A stretch of 64,000 nucleotides of DNA from Leuctra nigra (GCA_934045905.1 OW203762.1:24584345-24648344); one strand, 5' to 3'; shown: positions 1 to 12,634, counted from the stretch's first letter. Program-made: numbers and translations. The notes: generated by a model from the letters alone, not told the origin.

Positions 1-2084
1 AGTTTGCTCTCGTCCGTTTGTATTTGAATTTTGTTCGAATTGTATGGAAAACAAGAGTGACTGACTTAGCGCATATCCGCTAGGTGCTTAGTATATTATG
101 TTAATTGCACACCTACCTACTATCTAGATAATTAATAAACACACATACTACACTACCTACCTTTCTGCGAATGTATCGTAGATCACGTTCCAAGAATTCA
201 CGTAACAAAGAAATTACACTACACAAATAATACAAAATGTGTTGCGTATTATTTGACTTTGTTAAAATGGTAAACAGAAGACGGTGTTGTATTCGACGTG
301 ATTGAAGATATTATGTTGTAGCCGGGAGGGAAGCTCAATGCCAGACAGTCGTCAAGACTTCTTCACAACAAGTGAGCGACTAGCTTCCTCTCCTCTCTCT
401 CTCCACATCACTGCCCTCTCGTCGCTTGGTATTCCCGCTTGCACGTGGAAGCAGCAGAGTGGGGCTTTAAAAATTAAAAGCCAACGGAGGAGTTTGTTTT
501 CGTCACGGATTATAATGGAATGTTTTCAATTTGAAATAAAACACAGATTATTAACTGCAGCGATTTATTTGATTTCCATTAGTAGAATCACAGATATGAT
601 AAGCTTCTCGGACATTTCAAATTGTTTGTAGAATGTCGAGACAAAATTAATTATAAACAGAATGTATGCACTCTGCTTTACATTGATCAAGTTGTGTAGA
701 TTATAAGAAATTGTAAAAACTAATTGTAATAACAAATACTTGTGATATAAGCACCAATCGGTTTTGCGAAGTATTTCTTGATTAATATTGCAGTTAACTT
801 TTCGATCTACGTCAAACCGGTCCGCAATTTGCTCATTATTGGCATCCACAAAAAATGTTCAATTTTGTAGGTATGATTTTTTTACATTTACTTTCAAACA
901 GTCTATTGGTCGCGTATTTTGCCATTAGATGGACTTTTGAGACCTGAAAAACTGTAATTCATAAATCCTAGCAAAATGGAGCCTTTTGTGTATTAGATTC
1001 TACCCCGTTCTCTCGCGGTGTACAGACAGTATTGTTGTTGAACTAAACAGTGTTTCAATAACTAAACCCCGCTAACCTTCTACCGTAGAGGTTGCAGTTA
1101 CACCATACGCATCTTGACAAGTGATGACTGTACAAATTGTGAACAATTAGATGCTGTACAGTATACTCTATGTGCCGTATTAGTTATAGCGCGATAATGA
1201 CCTCCATGCCTTGGAACAAATGGAATGTTTATTGTTTACAAATATTATTTTTGTCCTGTTGGATTATTCACAGGTTGTCATAATTCGAGATCTCAATTGC
1301 TAAATGGTCCCAAAAGATATATATATTTTTTGCCGATTAGCTATACAATTGCGATTCAAAATTAAGTACTTAAAGCTCACAAAATCACATTTTGTACAGC
1401 TTTACTCTAAAGTTTTTTTTTTATTATAAAACACATTGAACTTGAATGCACTTAAAGGCCAGCTTTTCAGTGTTATGCTATTACACCTTTAATAGGTACT
1501 ATTAAAAAGGTACAGTAAAATTCATTATTTAATAGAATATTAATATTATCTAAAAAGTGGTACATTTCCGTTCTTACGTAGGTAACTACTTTATTATTTC
1601 CTATGTCTACAATTCAAATTTATTTTTAAGTTTCGCTTTTGGTTTGATCCTTAAAAAAACACTAACATTCTTTTGTCTTACGTACATTTGGCCAGCAGTA
1701 GGCAATATAATTAATACATTTTAATTTTATACATTATATAGTTTTTTTTACAAGTGGCACAAATTCGACACAACATCTTGACTATAAGCAACAAAATATT
1801 GGAATGTATTTCTTTCTTCTGTGCCATATTCATCTCTGTTTATTTTATTACATGAGATTGTCGTCTTTTTCTATTCACGAATGGATATAAATGAAAATAC
1901 ACATTTTGAATGTAAATTCGTAACCCTTTATAGAGTAGCACAGATTGATTGAAGTGGTAAACTATTTTACAAGTAACCTATAAAGGGTTTTGAACGATTC
2001 CTGTGCGAGCTTCTTGCATCATTTGCAACGCGTCATACTTGCTAGATTTCCTCGTGATAAAGCTCCCTTGGATTGCATCGAGAG
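1..2084. other. Gene-free left edge and Rab 3' flank
   Basis: I see no convincing coding exon here on either strand. Open frames are short, low in complexity and lack family similarity. The part nearest 2084 would be the 3' UTR of the minus-strand Rab gene. The pyrimidine-rich block around 380-430 could belong to a promoter or untranslated exon of a gene to the left, but nothing in the sequence proves it. Confidence 0.4.
1839..1844 (-). terminator. Candidate poly(A) signal of the Rab gene
   Basis: On the minus strand this is AATAAA, about 240 bases after the Rab stop codon at 2085. It is the nearest good candidate I noticed. Such hexamers are common in AT-rich DNA, so the assignment rests on position only. 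Confidence 0.3.
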
Positions 2085-5000
2085 CTAGCAAGAGTTGCAA
2101 CGCCATGATTCCCCGTTGTTCTGTGACGTCAGCTTAGACAATTCAATCTCATTCTCGGACTTCTCGGCGTTGTCGTATAAGCTCGGCTGCAAAGTAGATG
2201 ACATAATGTCGCTCAACTCATTGTTGTATAGAATAGGGAGGAGTACGCTAGGAAGAGGAGCCCTGCTGAAAAATCTTGTCAGGATATTGATTATATTTTT
2301 CAGAAGATTAACTCTGATTTTTATTAAAAATTAGATCTTGTCAAAATTACCAAGATCTTGCTGCTATTGGCAAGATCTTGTATAATTCTTGTGTAGATGT
2401 TATAAGCATTAGGAATTACACCATGAAATTGTCAAGATTTTTCAGCAGGGCCCTGATTCTATAACTCCATTGCGACCGCTTAGCAATTATTTCAATGTTA
2501 ATCCTTATGGAAGAAATTGCTAAGCGGTCGCAATGGAGTTATAGAATCCCACCTCAGGGCTGCTACTGACAAGGGTGAGATGAAAGTAGGCTGTTCTAAA
2601 ATAAAAATAAAAATTAATATAACGTGTTTTTCTTACAGATGAGTGATTATGATGAAAACAAATAGGTGAGGATGGATGTTGGGAAAGATGCGGCCATGGC
2701 ATATTAGTAGGGAACCTTCCCAGAAGTTGCCTCGTCTGAGGGAAATCAAGAAAATCCTCAGTCATATGACGGGCGAAATAAACTGGATTTAAAATAAAAA
2801 TAAATTCTCAAATATAACGACGGTAAATAGCAACAATATCAACAAACATTCCAAATTAACAATTTGACGATAATTTAGACTTTAAAGAGTTCTGCCTTAA
2901 TTTTGTAGAGATTTTTGAGATAGGCAAAATAAATTTTCACTTTGATCTCTAAAGTCGAAGTACAATGAAAAAACGCATCTTCATAATGCATTGACTAGGT
3001 AGTTCATTTCATGACTTTAATTATCTCGCCGCTATTGTCAACGGCGGAAGTCTGTGGGTGGAGTGAAAACAGAATATTTAGTGCTCACTTACCCGTCTTT
3101 CTCTTTGCTCTCGTATTCTTCGAGCTAAAGTTAAAAATGCTTCTTCTATGTTGATATTTTGCTTACAAGACACTTCGAAAAACGGCATGTCAAAATTGTC
3201 GGCAATCTGGAAATAAAAACGTTCGATTAAAATAACGTCTAGGTTTTCAAATGGTAATGGTAACTGCTGCAAATTCAAATAAAATCGAACCTTTTCACCT
3301 CTCTCAGTTTCAACGCCTCTTTGAGTCGTTGCATCGCATTTATTTCCCGCCAAAACCTTGACGACGTCTGGAGATGCGTTCTAAAGACAGCAAGTAAATT
3401 ATTGATTAGAATGAACAAATGTTTTAAACCTACGGACGGATACCTGATTTGTACGTTTCGCTGGGTGTGTAACGTGGGCGACATGCTTTCTTCGTGAGAC
3501 TATTTGTGTACTGATAACACACATTATTCTTTAGTGTGATAAATAGATAACAATTAATCTTTATTCCACATCTGAATAATACAAGGCAATTAAAAGCGCA
3601 CGGAACAGAAAAAGCATACGTCAGAACTTAATATAAGCCCAGAACCAATGGCAATGGATAATCATGATTGGTTGGCTGTAGAGTCGGTCGATATTATAAT
3701 TTCACTGTGTCCTTGAAGATTTTTTTAAATTTATTTTATTAAAACTAGTGTTTTTTAAAATTAATTTTTGTCTCGATTGTAAATAGAAAATTTTGGGAAA
3801 ATCCATCATGTCTTTCGACTGAGGGAAACCACAAAAACTTCAGTCAGAGAAATAGGTCAACCACGGGAATCAAACCTGGGCCTTCGGAATTAAAGAATTC
3901 GGTATGGACCTGGTATTACTTTTGTGTACTGACCAATTTTCTGAATCAAGCTCAAGATAACAGCTTAATTTCAAACTGATTATAACATCAAAGTAGGCGT
4001 GTAGTTTTCACTTATAATAATACCTATTCGTCAGTTTCTATTATTCATCACTTTGTCAATTCTATCTTGATCTTGGATTGAAAACATTGTTCTTACCTCC
4101 TGGATATTTCTCAGCCAATACGACAGATGATTGAATGAATCGAGACTAGTGACATCATACATGAGAAGAATGCCCATGGCGCCTCTGTAATACGCCGTTG
4201 TTAATGTCCGAAACCTCTCTTGGCCCGCGGTGTCCCTGTGAAACACACATCGTGTTGTTAATGACGCACCAAGCTCGTAGGTTGCTTAGGGGGATGGAGT
4301 TGATACATTGTAGTTGGGAATCCACACAATATGTTCCACGGTCAAACTTCAATTGACTGGCCAAGTGATCAAACTTTAAATCAAGTAGATAGTGATATCT
4401 AATGCTAAATGTAATAGGACCACTTTTATCTGTGTGTTTTTTTCAGAAAATTTTAAAGATACGAATTAACATTCATGTTTAATTTTTTTATACACCCACG
4501 AACACAATATAATATGCTCGTGTCTCTCATAAGAGAGATAGAATGGCGAAATGTGTTTTTTGTTCTTAGGATGAACGTTTACCAAAAAAAATTGCTTATT
4601 TTGGCTTATATCCGCGCTTATTTTTTTTACCCAAAATAGTATTTGACCACAATTGACCAAAAAAGTATTTGGCCGGTCACATCCCAACCCTAACAAAAAA
4701 ATACTCTATTTCTTGTGATTTATGAGAGTTTGCACCTTTTAAAGTTTCGAGTTGTGGTCGTGGCATAGTCTCTAATATTGTTTTTATAATCACGCCTTTC
4801 TACACATTCCGTCGAAAAGTTACTTCTTTCTCGTGTTTATAGTTTCTGAGATAAATTGAGCTAAAGATCAGTTGTGTCCTCATGGAGGAATAAAGTAAAA
4901 TCTTATGTCACTAAAGGCAGCGAGTATTTTTTTTTGTATCGATAGATTTGAACAAAAAACCTGTTTTCTGTTAGACAGGTTGATACTAAGAAAGAATGGA

Positions 5001-6001
5001 GCTTTTTGTGTGTATTCCCCTTTTCTCGCGGATAGAAATTACGGCTCAACTTGTAGGCTAAATTTGTATTCCGTTCTTCTCCCCTGTGACATTTTGTCAC
5101 ATTCACTCCCCTCTGTTAAAATTACGTCATCAACTCCCCCTCCCCCTCCCAAGTGTTACTTTAAAAAAATGTGGTTTCATAGTGAGAGCAGTAATTGTTG
5201 AAGAAAAAGTAATCAAATATTTTTTAGGGGAAAACAATATATTTTTATTTTTATAAAAATAATTGTAAAAAATTGATATAGAGAACAGCAAATGTTGGAG
5301 CAAACTGTCAGTTGTGCAACACACACCTCAAAATGACGCATAAGCATCGCACCTATATAATATATTTACAAAACTTAAGTTATTACTCACCAAATCTGTA
5401 ATTTTATCGGAACTCCGTCCAAATTGATGATTTTTTGTTTAAAATCAATACCTGTGAAATAATTTATCATAAATATCTTGAACCGAATTATTTAGGAACT
5501 GAGTGCATAATTATAGCCATAATTTTACAATAAAAACACTATGTGAAGATTGATAGCCCTGATTTCATATTATTTAAATTTAGTAAAAATATAAAATAAA
5601 TTATGTCATCAGTATGATGGTCAATCCGATTTCCAACTCGTAAAATACACAATTATTTTCAAATCAATCATTATGTAAAAGTAGTGTGAAATCGCAAGAC
5701 CTTGCCAAAAGATTCTCAAATAATTAATTAATATTTGATGCATGCATCAATACCACCAAGTGCATGTGCAATAATGGGTCAGGGTTGTGTGGAAGGCCAG
5801 ATGGAAGAGAGTATGTAGGGCGAGTCTCTTACACCTAAACATTCTCTTCTATTAGTTAATTTCAAATATTTACTTACCAATTGTCGAGATATATGTGTCG
5901 TAATACCTTTCATCACAATAACGATGTACAATACATGTTTTCCCAACATTGGAATCTCCTAAAACTAGAACTTTATATGTCGCTGCAAAGTCTAACGCCA
6001 T
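2085..6001 (-). CDS. Rab-family small GTPase, possibly RabX4
   Basis: Rab GTPases switch between GDP and GTP forms to direct vesicle traffic. Six coding exons join in frame: 6001-5878, 5451-5391, 4235-4097, 3380-3291, 3206-3093 and 2186-2085, giving 209 residues, the normal Rab length. Visible motifs are the P-loop GDSNVGKT (15-22), WDTAGQE (62-68), NKCD (121-124) and SCK (151-153). The last exon is only 102 bases. It follows a good acceptor and ends RCNSC-stop, a cysteine-type C-terminus suited to geranylgeranylation. The ATG at 6001 was chosen because it starts the Rab fold directly. An in-frame upstream ATG at 6064 would add 21 unlike residues and is probably untranslated leader. The intron 3290-3207 is 84 bases, stop-free and in frame, with a weak GTTCGA donor. 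Membership of the Rab8/10-like group is clear; the RabX4 assignment is from general resemblance and is not certain. Confidence 0.9.
2259..2452. repeat. Small inverted-repeat element
   Basis: The ends are inverted repeats beginning GCCCTGCTGAAAAATCTTG. The interior repeats the words AAGATCTTG and TTGTCAAGAT in both orientations. It abuts the hairpin element starting at 2449. No target duplication could be fixed, because the two elements share the GGGCCC junction. Confidence 0.6.
2449..2560. repeat. Hairpin element, copy 1 of the GGGCCCTGATTCTA family
   Basis: About 40 bases on each side pair around a loop near 2495-2512. The ends read GGGCCCTGATTCTATAAC. A second copy lies at 42999-43105. The arms of this copy contain GCGACCGCTTAGC and its exact complement. 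It lies 3' of the last Rab exon. Confidence 0.75.
2733..2778. repeat. Fragment related to the element at 3790-3960
   Basis: The string CTGAGGGAAA followed by a CAGTCA motif resembles 3818-3853. It is a short diverged match and may be the tail of the same SINE-like family. Confidence 0.3.
3790..3960 (-). repeat. Possible tRNA-derived SINE
   Basis: On the minus strand, 3876-3864 reads GGTTTGATTCCCG, close to the RNA polymerase III B box (GGTTCRANTCC). It is followed by a region also seen in part at 2733-2778. I could not place a clear A box, so this is a weak call. It lies in Rab intron 3. Confidence 0.3.
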
Positions 6002-6546
6002 TTTGATTCGATTCAGCACTGAGTCATACATGTGGCTAGAACCCACCCTCTCAGCCCTCCCCATTCAAACGGCAACAATCGATGGAACGAAACTTGCGCA
6101 ATGGTTAGGTATAGCGACCTTTTTGAACCACCTGTTAATGGCTATTTTATCTTCCGGGGTTTCGTGGTGTTGACAGGTTTGTACAGACAGACTGTCTGGC
6201 ACCTTCTTGACGTGATAATATCATAATACCCCCACTTAGCGTTGTCGTTCTTGTTTTGTGAGTGGCTTTTGCGTTTTATTTTGGAAATGCGATGGATGTT
6301 ATAACATTGTAGGAACGGTACAGGTAGGGTCCTTCCTGACTGGAGTTTTTTTCGTGGTATTCCCACAGTCGACAGCATATACTGGAAAGTGGATGGTACC
6401 CTACTAATAGGCCACGACAGCCTTCTTTCCGCCTTACCTACTCTTCACCATCATCTCCCAATCATTCCTAATAATCATAATCATTCATCCGTCGCCATTA
6501 GCCTAGCTGCAGAACAGTGCGACGTTAAACCCTTGAGTATAGACCC

Positions 6547-7184
6547 TTAAGGTGGCTGTATATCACGTGACTTTTTAACCAAAAAGCTACACATTTTCTA
6601 TTGGAAGGGTTCAGTTTAGCAAAGACTTCTCACTCATCAGATACCTAAGTTAGGACACATCTGTTGGAACTTATCTATGCAGAAAAGAACTGCGAAAATA
6701 ACATATTAGATGATTTTACTTCCTTGCACCAAAATAATCTCAAATCAAGACCTGAAGTTGAAGGAAATTCTACGAGTTGCCAAGAACAGCAAACATTACT
6801 CTAATAAAAAGGCATATATGGATCACAAACCTGACCCAATGTCAGAATGAATAACATGCGCTCTTTCTTCCTCTTTCCAACGAAATGTTGAGATATTAAT
6901 TATATCCACTATTATGAATGTAATGTTTAAACGAACAGCACTTGGTTTTGACAGTCTTCACACGCGTACGTATACACGATATTTGTGTTGTTTTTATTAT
7001 AAAACCACTGCAAAATTAAATAATATTGACTGCAAATATTGATAAGCTCCAGTATGCAGTGAATTTCCGTCATAAATCACCTTGGATTACTCAACATGAA
7101 CGATGTAAGGTATGTACTCATAGGTAACTATTTCTTTTGATCGGATGTAGAGAAATAAAGTCACGTGATATACATCCACCTTAA
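6547..7184. mobile_element. piggyBac-like non-autonomous element
   Basis: The element is flanked by TTAA on both sides. Its ends are inverted repeats starting GGTGGCTGTATATCACGTGA on the left and matching GGTGGATGTATATCACGTGA from the right. TTAA target duplication is the hallmark of the piggyBac superfamily. No transposase frame is present over about 630 bases. It lies upstream of the Rab gene. Confidence 0.7.
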
Positions 7185-7266
7185 TTATAAACACTAATCT
7201 AATAGGTACCCATGGTTACTTTATGCTACTACTAAAAAAAAGGACGATCATCGAATCATGTTATTG

Positions 7267-7698
7267 GGCTGCAAACACACGGGGCGTTTTTTTTGCACGC
7301 CCAGCCGAATTGCGTTCGAACGCCGAGACGATAGGTAGCATTGAGTTTTATGGGAGCGAACACACGAGGCGGTTTTTACCGCGGCGTTTTTTTCCACGCT
7401 GGCCAGACGCGATATGTCGCGTTTATTTTCCTGCCCACCCCGGAAGTCGTTAAAATGAAACACATTGGTTTAAATGAGAGCAAACACACGGGCGTTTATT
7501 TCACGCGACGTTTTTGTACAGCTGACATAGCATGTCCTTGACAGCTGCTAAAAACCGTCGCGTCTTGCACGCCTCGTGTGTTCGACCAGAAAAACGTCGC
7601 GTGTTTTTTCACGCCCTGTGTGTTTGACCAAGAAAAACGTCGCGGTTTTTTCCACGCCGCGTCTGGGCAGGAAAAAAACGCCCCGTGTGTTTGCAGCC
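7267..7698. mobile_element. Element built of inverted arrays of a GC-rich motif
   Basis: The ends are inverted repeats GGCTGCAAACACACGGGGCG. Inside, the motif AACACACG..GGCGTTTTT occurs at least three times in forward orientation (about 7271, 7347, 7481) and three times reversed (about 7575, 7612, 7690), meeting near 7540. Several overlapping open frames here are shadows of the repeat. No target duplication is clear. Confidence 0.65.
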
Positions 7699-7916
7699 TT
7701 AAGATCCAGTGGATGTCGGAAGGATTTTTGCAAATTACTTCATCCAAACATTTCAATATAACTTTTGTACCCACAGTTGAAACATCTGTTCATTGTGTTT
7801 CTACCGAACAGAAAACGTAAATAATGTCTCATTTTTTTGGGTCCATTTATTGTCAATTATTTGTTTGGGGTTATTTACAAATTCTCCCTGATAACAATTG
7901 TTTTTTGACGACTTTT

Positions 7917-8479
7917 AAGCCCAATTTACACGGTAAATTTTTCTATAAAAACTTGTTTAAAATCTTTTACAGAAAGGGACTGTGCATATAAAGGACGTCA
8001 CGCTTAAAATGGGATATTTTGACACCCCCCCCCTTCCCCCTGTCACGCTGTGTCACACTTTTCGAGACCCCCCCCCCCTAAAAGGACGTCACAAATCTAT
8101 CTCTACCCCCCCTTAAATACAATATTTTTGACTGTAAAATGTATCAGAATTTCTCGTTTTTAGCGAAATTTCCGGTCCCGACGTATCAACTGAAATTTAA
8201 AATGCTTGAAAATATCTATATCAAAACGTGACGTCCTACTGCCTCCAGTACCAGTACCCCCCCCCCCCCCCCCCCCCTGTCACACTGTGTCCTATTCTGG
8301 TGAACCTCCCCTCCACCCCTGACGCGTGACGTCCTTTGCACAGCCCCAAATAGAACGTGCTTTATATGATAAAAGATTTTACACACCCTTTTACAAAACG
8401 TTCTACCATCAAATTGTCTTGTTTACACGGTAAAATTTAAAATATTTTATAGGAAATTTTACCGTGTAAATGGGGCTTA
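7917..8479. mobile_element. Outer inverted-repeat element, interrupted
   Basis: The ends read AAGCCC.ATTTACACGGTAA in inverted orientation (left at 7917, right at 8479). The right half holds a further internal copy of the ACACGGTAAA word. A second element at 7976-8347 sits inside it. Flanking TTA/TAG may be a decayed 3-base target duplication. Confidence 0.6.
7976..8347. mobile_element. Nested element with GGACGTCAC repeats and C tracts
   Basis: The ends are inverted: GGGACTGTGCATATAAAGGA on the left and GGGGCTGTGCAAAGGACGTC from the right. The interior carries GGACGTCA or its complement at four places and several homopolymer C tracts, the longest at 8257-8277. It interrupts the outer element. 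Confidence 0.6.
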
Positions 8480-10304
8480 GGTAAGTCTCTTTAGTCAATG
8501 GGGAATAGGTGAATGTTGAGATTATATTTTATTTATATACAGAATAGCCTCAAAGAGCAATGTGATTTTTTTTTTATATTTTTTTATTTCATATATTTCC
8601 CACAATTAATTTATTAGTTTTCGACATTTCACTCCTCTGCAAAAACAAGCTGTACGTCACACGCCGAATTCCCTGTGTTACGGGATGCAAGAACCGGTTC
8701 TGGCTAACATTATCTATATGGCCCGACTCGGCGTGTGACGTCAAATTGTGTTTCATGAACAGCTACAAAATACCAAACTTTGTAAATTCGTTCCTTGAAA
8801 ACTATTCATCACACAGCAAAAATAATACCACATCTGTCTTCAATAACATCTCAACTTTCATAAAATATGTATTATAATCTAAAATCTAAAATTCACTTCA
8901 CTTCCCTATTCTGAATTTCTGGAGCAAACATAAGATTTTTCTTCTAGGTGTCACTGCCATGAGTTTTGATTCTGTATTACTTATGTATATAGTACGGGGT
9001 GGCGCAAGTTTTTCTAAGGATGCCATCTGCTCTGATGTTCTGATGAACTTCCAAAGACGAAGTTGCAGATAATACCTACAAATTCTTCTGCTATTGTCAA
9101 TTCTTTTTGAAGCCAAGTAAAATCAGGGGGTTTAAACAGTGTTGAATTCAGACATTTGGTACGGGGGAGAGGGGGGGGGGGCTTAGAAAAAAAATCGTCG
9201 AGGTCACTTGTATGATGTGCGTTTTGGGTGCATTTGTCAATGAAATGTTCATAATATTGTAAGAAAAAAATAAGAAAAAAGAAAAATAAGAAAAAAGTAG
9301 CGTAGGTGTTTAAAATTCAGGAAAAATAATTATTGTCAAGGAATATCGGGCTTTAAAACTTACGAAAATATAACTAAAGCTGTGAGTATTAAAATTGCAT
9401 ATACGTTTTTTTTTTAATTTAGAAAAATGTACAATACTCTTTTTATTGACACGAAAATAGACACAAAAAATCATCTGATCACTCATTTTAGACACCCCAC
9501 GTTCAAAAAACCACTTTACCCCTCCTCAAACCAGATGCAGTCAAAGATAATTATATCTTTGATGTAGGTAGTAAGTAGCTCTCTTCAATAAAAAAAACAA
9601 CTCACAATAATATCACATTCATTTTCAACAAGTCTGATCACCTCAATTTATTTATTATAAATTATGTATTTTTTTTTAATTTTGTGGAAGTCATTCAAAA
9701 TAATTTCGAGAATTCCACTCCGAGGGGATTTAACTCTCCATTTTACTGTACTCGATTTTCGTGAGTTTTTTTCTCTTTTTTTTCAAAGTGTACACTGACT
9801 TTTTTGTTGTACACCTCACTCTCTGGAGATTGAAGTAGAAGAGGAGAGGAGAGGAATCAAGAAATAAAGACATGAGTGCAGTAAATATTTTGGTTTATTT
9901 TAATTACGTATATAAATCAAGAAATATACATGAATGAAGCCATACGTTTTGGTTTATTTTATTTTGTTTAGGTTATAGGCTCATATTATTTATTACGATC
10001 CAGCCCAGAGGAAACCTGTGTACATTTGCAATATTTTAAGGATGAATAAATTGAAATGTTAACGTCGTTCATATAATTGACTGTCACTCTTCGTTTTCGT
10101 ATATGGTTTTTACACTTTGGCAGCAAAAACATAATATTAAATAGAGATTCAAGTATTAACGGCACCATATTAAAAATATCTCACATTTTATTATATATTA
10201 TATTATTTAACCATGAACTAATACTTGCTATTTAACTTTGCATTAGATATAAACAAATGGTAACTGTAAATAATTGGTCAATTCTTATTTAAAAGTACTA
10301 TGTA
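8480..10304. other. Gene-free AT-rich stretch
   Basis: No coding exon is supported. An inverted repeat at 8652-8741 (TACGTCACACGCCGA and its complement) forms a small hairpin element. Poly-T and A-rich runs are common. Around 9880-9960 the phrase TTTTGGTTTATTTTA occurs twice as a direct repeat. Confidence 0.5.
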
Positions 10305-10510
10305 CACTTGGCCAAACAAAAATTGATCGTTCAATAAATCTGATAGGCTGATAAATGTAAGATCGCATTATCAGAAGTCAGTCTAAGCGATCTCATTGTC
10401 TCACTCTAGTAGGTGACCTCACATTTCAATAATAATAACAAGCTTTGATTGGTTATGGGACATGACCAGCAGTCATTCAAATTTGTTCAATTTTTGTTTG
10501 GCCAAGTGTG
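10305..10510. mobile_element. Small element with CACTTGGCCAAAC ends
   Basis: Inverted ends CACTTGGCCAAACAAAAATT bound about 205 bases. A partial, inverted copy is at 20299-20399 and shares the interior through the word GAGGTCAC. A flanking TA on the left would suit a Tc1/mariner-type target, but this is not firm. Confidence 0.6.
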
Positions 10511-10664
10511 CCTATATAGAGCTAGGCACTGTACAATACATAAGAACACTTTCATAATTACAATAATTTCAGCCATGTGTCAATGTTTATAACAATGACA
10601 TCCATATTCATATAATAAATAATTGCACTTATAAATACATTAGGTACAAATATTTTCTGAATAG

Positions 10665-11761
10665 CAGTAGTGTAGTCCTAAAAAAAACATCTGTGGGTAT
10701 ACGCTAAAACATGATACCCGATGGAAAATAAGCAAAGCCCCCCAAAAAAATTCCTTAAGGTCATTCGACTTCGGGTACCTACACATTTTTTATTTTGCTT
10801 GAGCAGGTACTTACTTTCTATTTCTCTACTTTTCTGAAATTTGTTGTGATTCTTTTCATAGTCAGTTATTTCATGCTTCAAATACAATTCAAATTTCTAA
10901 AATTGAAACTTTTCTTAGCAAATCAATACAATAGGTATGCGAATTTCTGTATCAAATTACAACTTGATGACACCTTAACACCCCCAATAAGTATTTATTG
11001 GTATACAACACACAGTTAAAGAAAAATTAAGTGAGTATCACCACGGTACTCTTATGGCACTTTATCTGAGTTTTTCGTTTTTTTGCCTGCACTGCCCAGG
11101 TCAAACCGCACAACCAATCAATCGGTTCAAATGTGATTGGTTCAAATAAAAAAAAAATTATCTTTCGATTGAAATTTTGCAAAGTCATTTAAAAAGTTTC
11201 AGCCAAATCCTCTCATTGGTTAAAATTTAAAACCATCTAGGCATATTGTGATTTTTAACATTTCAACTAGAACCGTTTGACCGATCAACTTAAAACTTTG
11301 CATGGTCATTGGGACCAACATTTTAGGATTTTTTTCCCCAATTTTCAGACTAATCTGTCGTTATTTTCATAACATATTGTCATTTTAAGGACATTTTGTT
11401 CTATCATCTTGAAATATTTGCAAATTTATGCCAATAATTTCAATTATTATATCAGTGCTACCTATCTTGATGCTTCCGGTCCGGTCGAAGGGCTATAGTG
11501 CAGAGACTTGCAAACGCTTATCAAATCGCATACACAATACGAAGGTTTGCTTATCAATGCTGTGCATTGTGTGTATTACTTTGAACAGTCACGTGTGTGA
11601 TGATTGGAGAGTGTTTTTATTTCTATTGTAATTTGTATTAATTGAATTTAGTAGCCCTGCCGACAAGCCATTGTTGGTTTATAAATAAAAATATATATAA
11701 AAAAAAAAGAAGCATTTTACAGCCTATACCAGCATATACCCTTGACTCGACTACACCACTG
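10665..11761. mobile_element. hAT-like element, CAGTGGTGTAG family, copy 1
   Basis: The ends are CAGTAGTGTAGTCCTAA and the inverse of CAGTGGTGTAGTCGAG. Comparison with duplication unit B shows an empty site near 18860, so this is a real insertion. The flanking octamers CTGAATAG and CTGAAAAC agree at 6 of 8 positions, as expected for an aged hAT duplication. Its interior (about 11030-11690) holds part of another repeat with GATTGGTTCAAAT phrases. A related element is at 37844-38245. Confidence 0.7.
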
Positions 11762-12634
11762 CTGAAAACGTGCGAACATACATAATGTAATAATTAATAA
11801 CATCCAAGATAGGGAGGTCAGTTTGTGATAAGTACAAGTCAAGCACGCAACAATTAATTAAATAACTATAAAAGAGTAACATTTAATTAGTTATTATAGG
11901 AATATGTACCTAACTAGGTATAATAAAATAAAAATAAGCACTGCGTATTTTCAGATTCACTCAAGCAGCCCAAATATAGTAAAAACATTATATCGGCTTA
12001 CATCCATTTTGCTTTTAATTTTTAGGTATGGGATGAATATACCTAGTAATTAATCATTCATTTATCATGTTTGCAAAACAAGTTTCTTGCTTTAATCCAA
12101 ATAAGTTGAAGGTTACATATTATGATATTGAAGGGCAGGACAGTGTTTACCTAAAGATGGCAGAACCAAGCCTGTCAAAACGATGTGACCTCTGGCAAGC
12201 TTTAAGGCCAAAATCACAAAGAACTAGGTAATGGTGCATAACTGTAGACAACCAGAATATCATCCTAGCTTATACTTTTCACAATAATTGAAAGTCAGGT
12301 TGGAAAATAAAATATGAATGTTTTCAAGTTTTATAACATTTAAATAAACGAAAAAATAGTGAAACTTTCATTAAAAAAATTAAATGCGTACTTCCCACCG
12401 AGAACAGAAGATAATCTTTAAAGGCAGTATTTCAATTAATTTTGTCAAAACTTCAAAAGTATACTACCTGTAATTAGGTAAAATAATATATATTACTGAA
12501 TGATTGAATTAAAATCAAGTCCTTGACAAGTGAATGAATGACACATTGAAACTGTAATAAAATATATTTTTTTCACATACTACCGCACACTAACGAAGCA
12601 GAATATGAAATATACAAAAGTAATAAAATAATGC

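Noticed and set aside
302..631. Open frame of 109 codons
   Set aside because: Starts at a non-ATG codon, has no domain-like pattern and ends in AT-rich sequence.
2095..2334. Plus-strand frame of 79 codons
   Set aside because: It is antisense to the last Rab exon and then runs into an inverted-repeat element.
7223..7820. Six overlapping frames on both strands
   Set aside because: All derive from the GC-rich motif arrays of the element 7267-7698.
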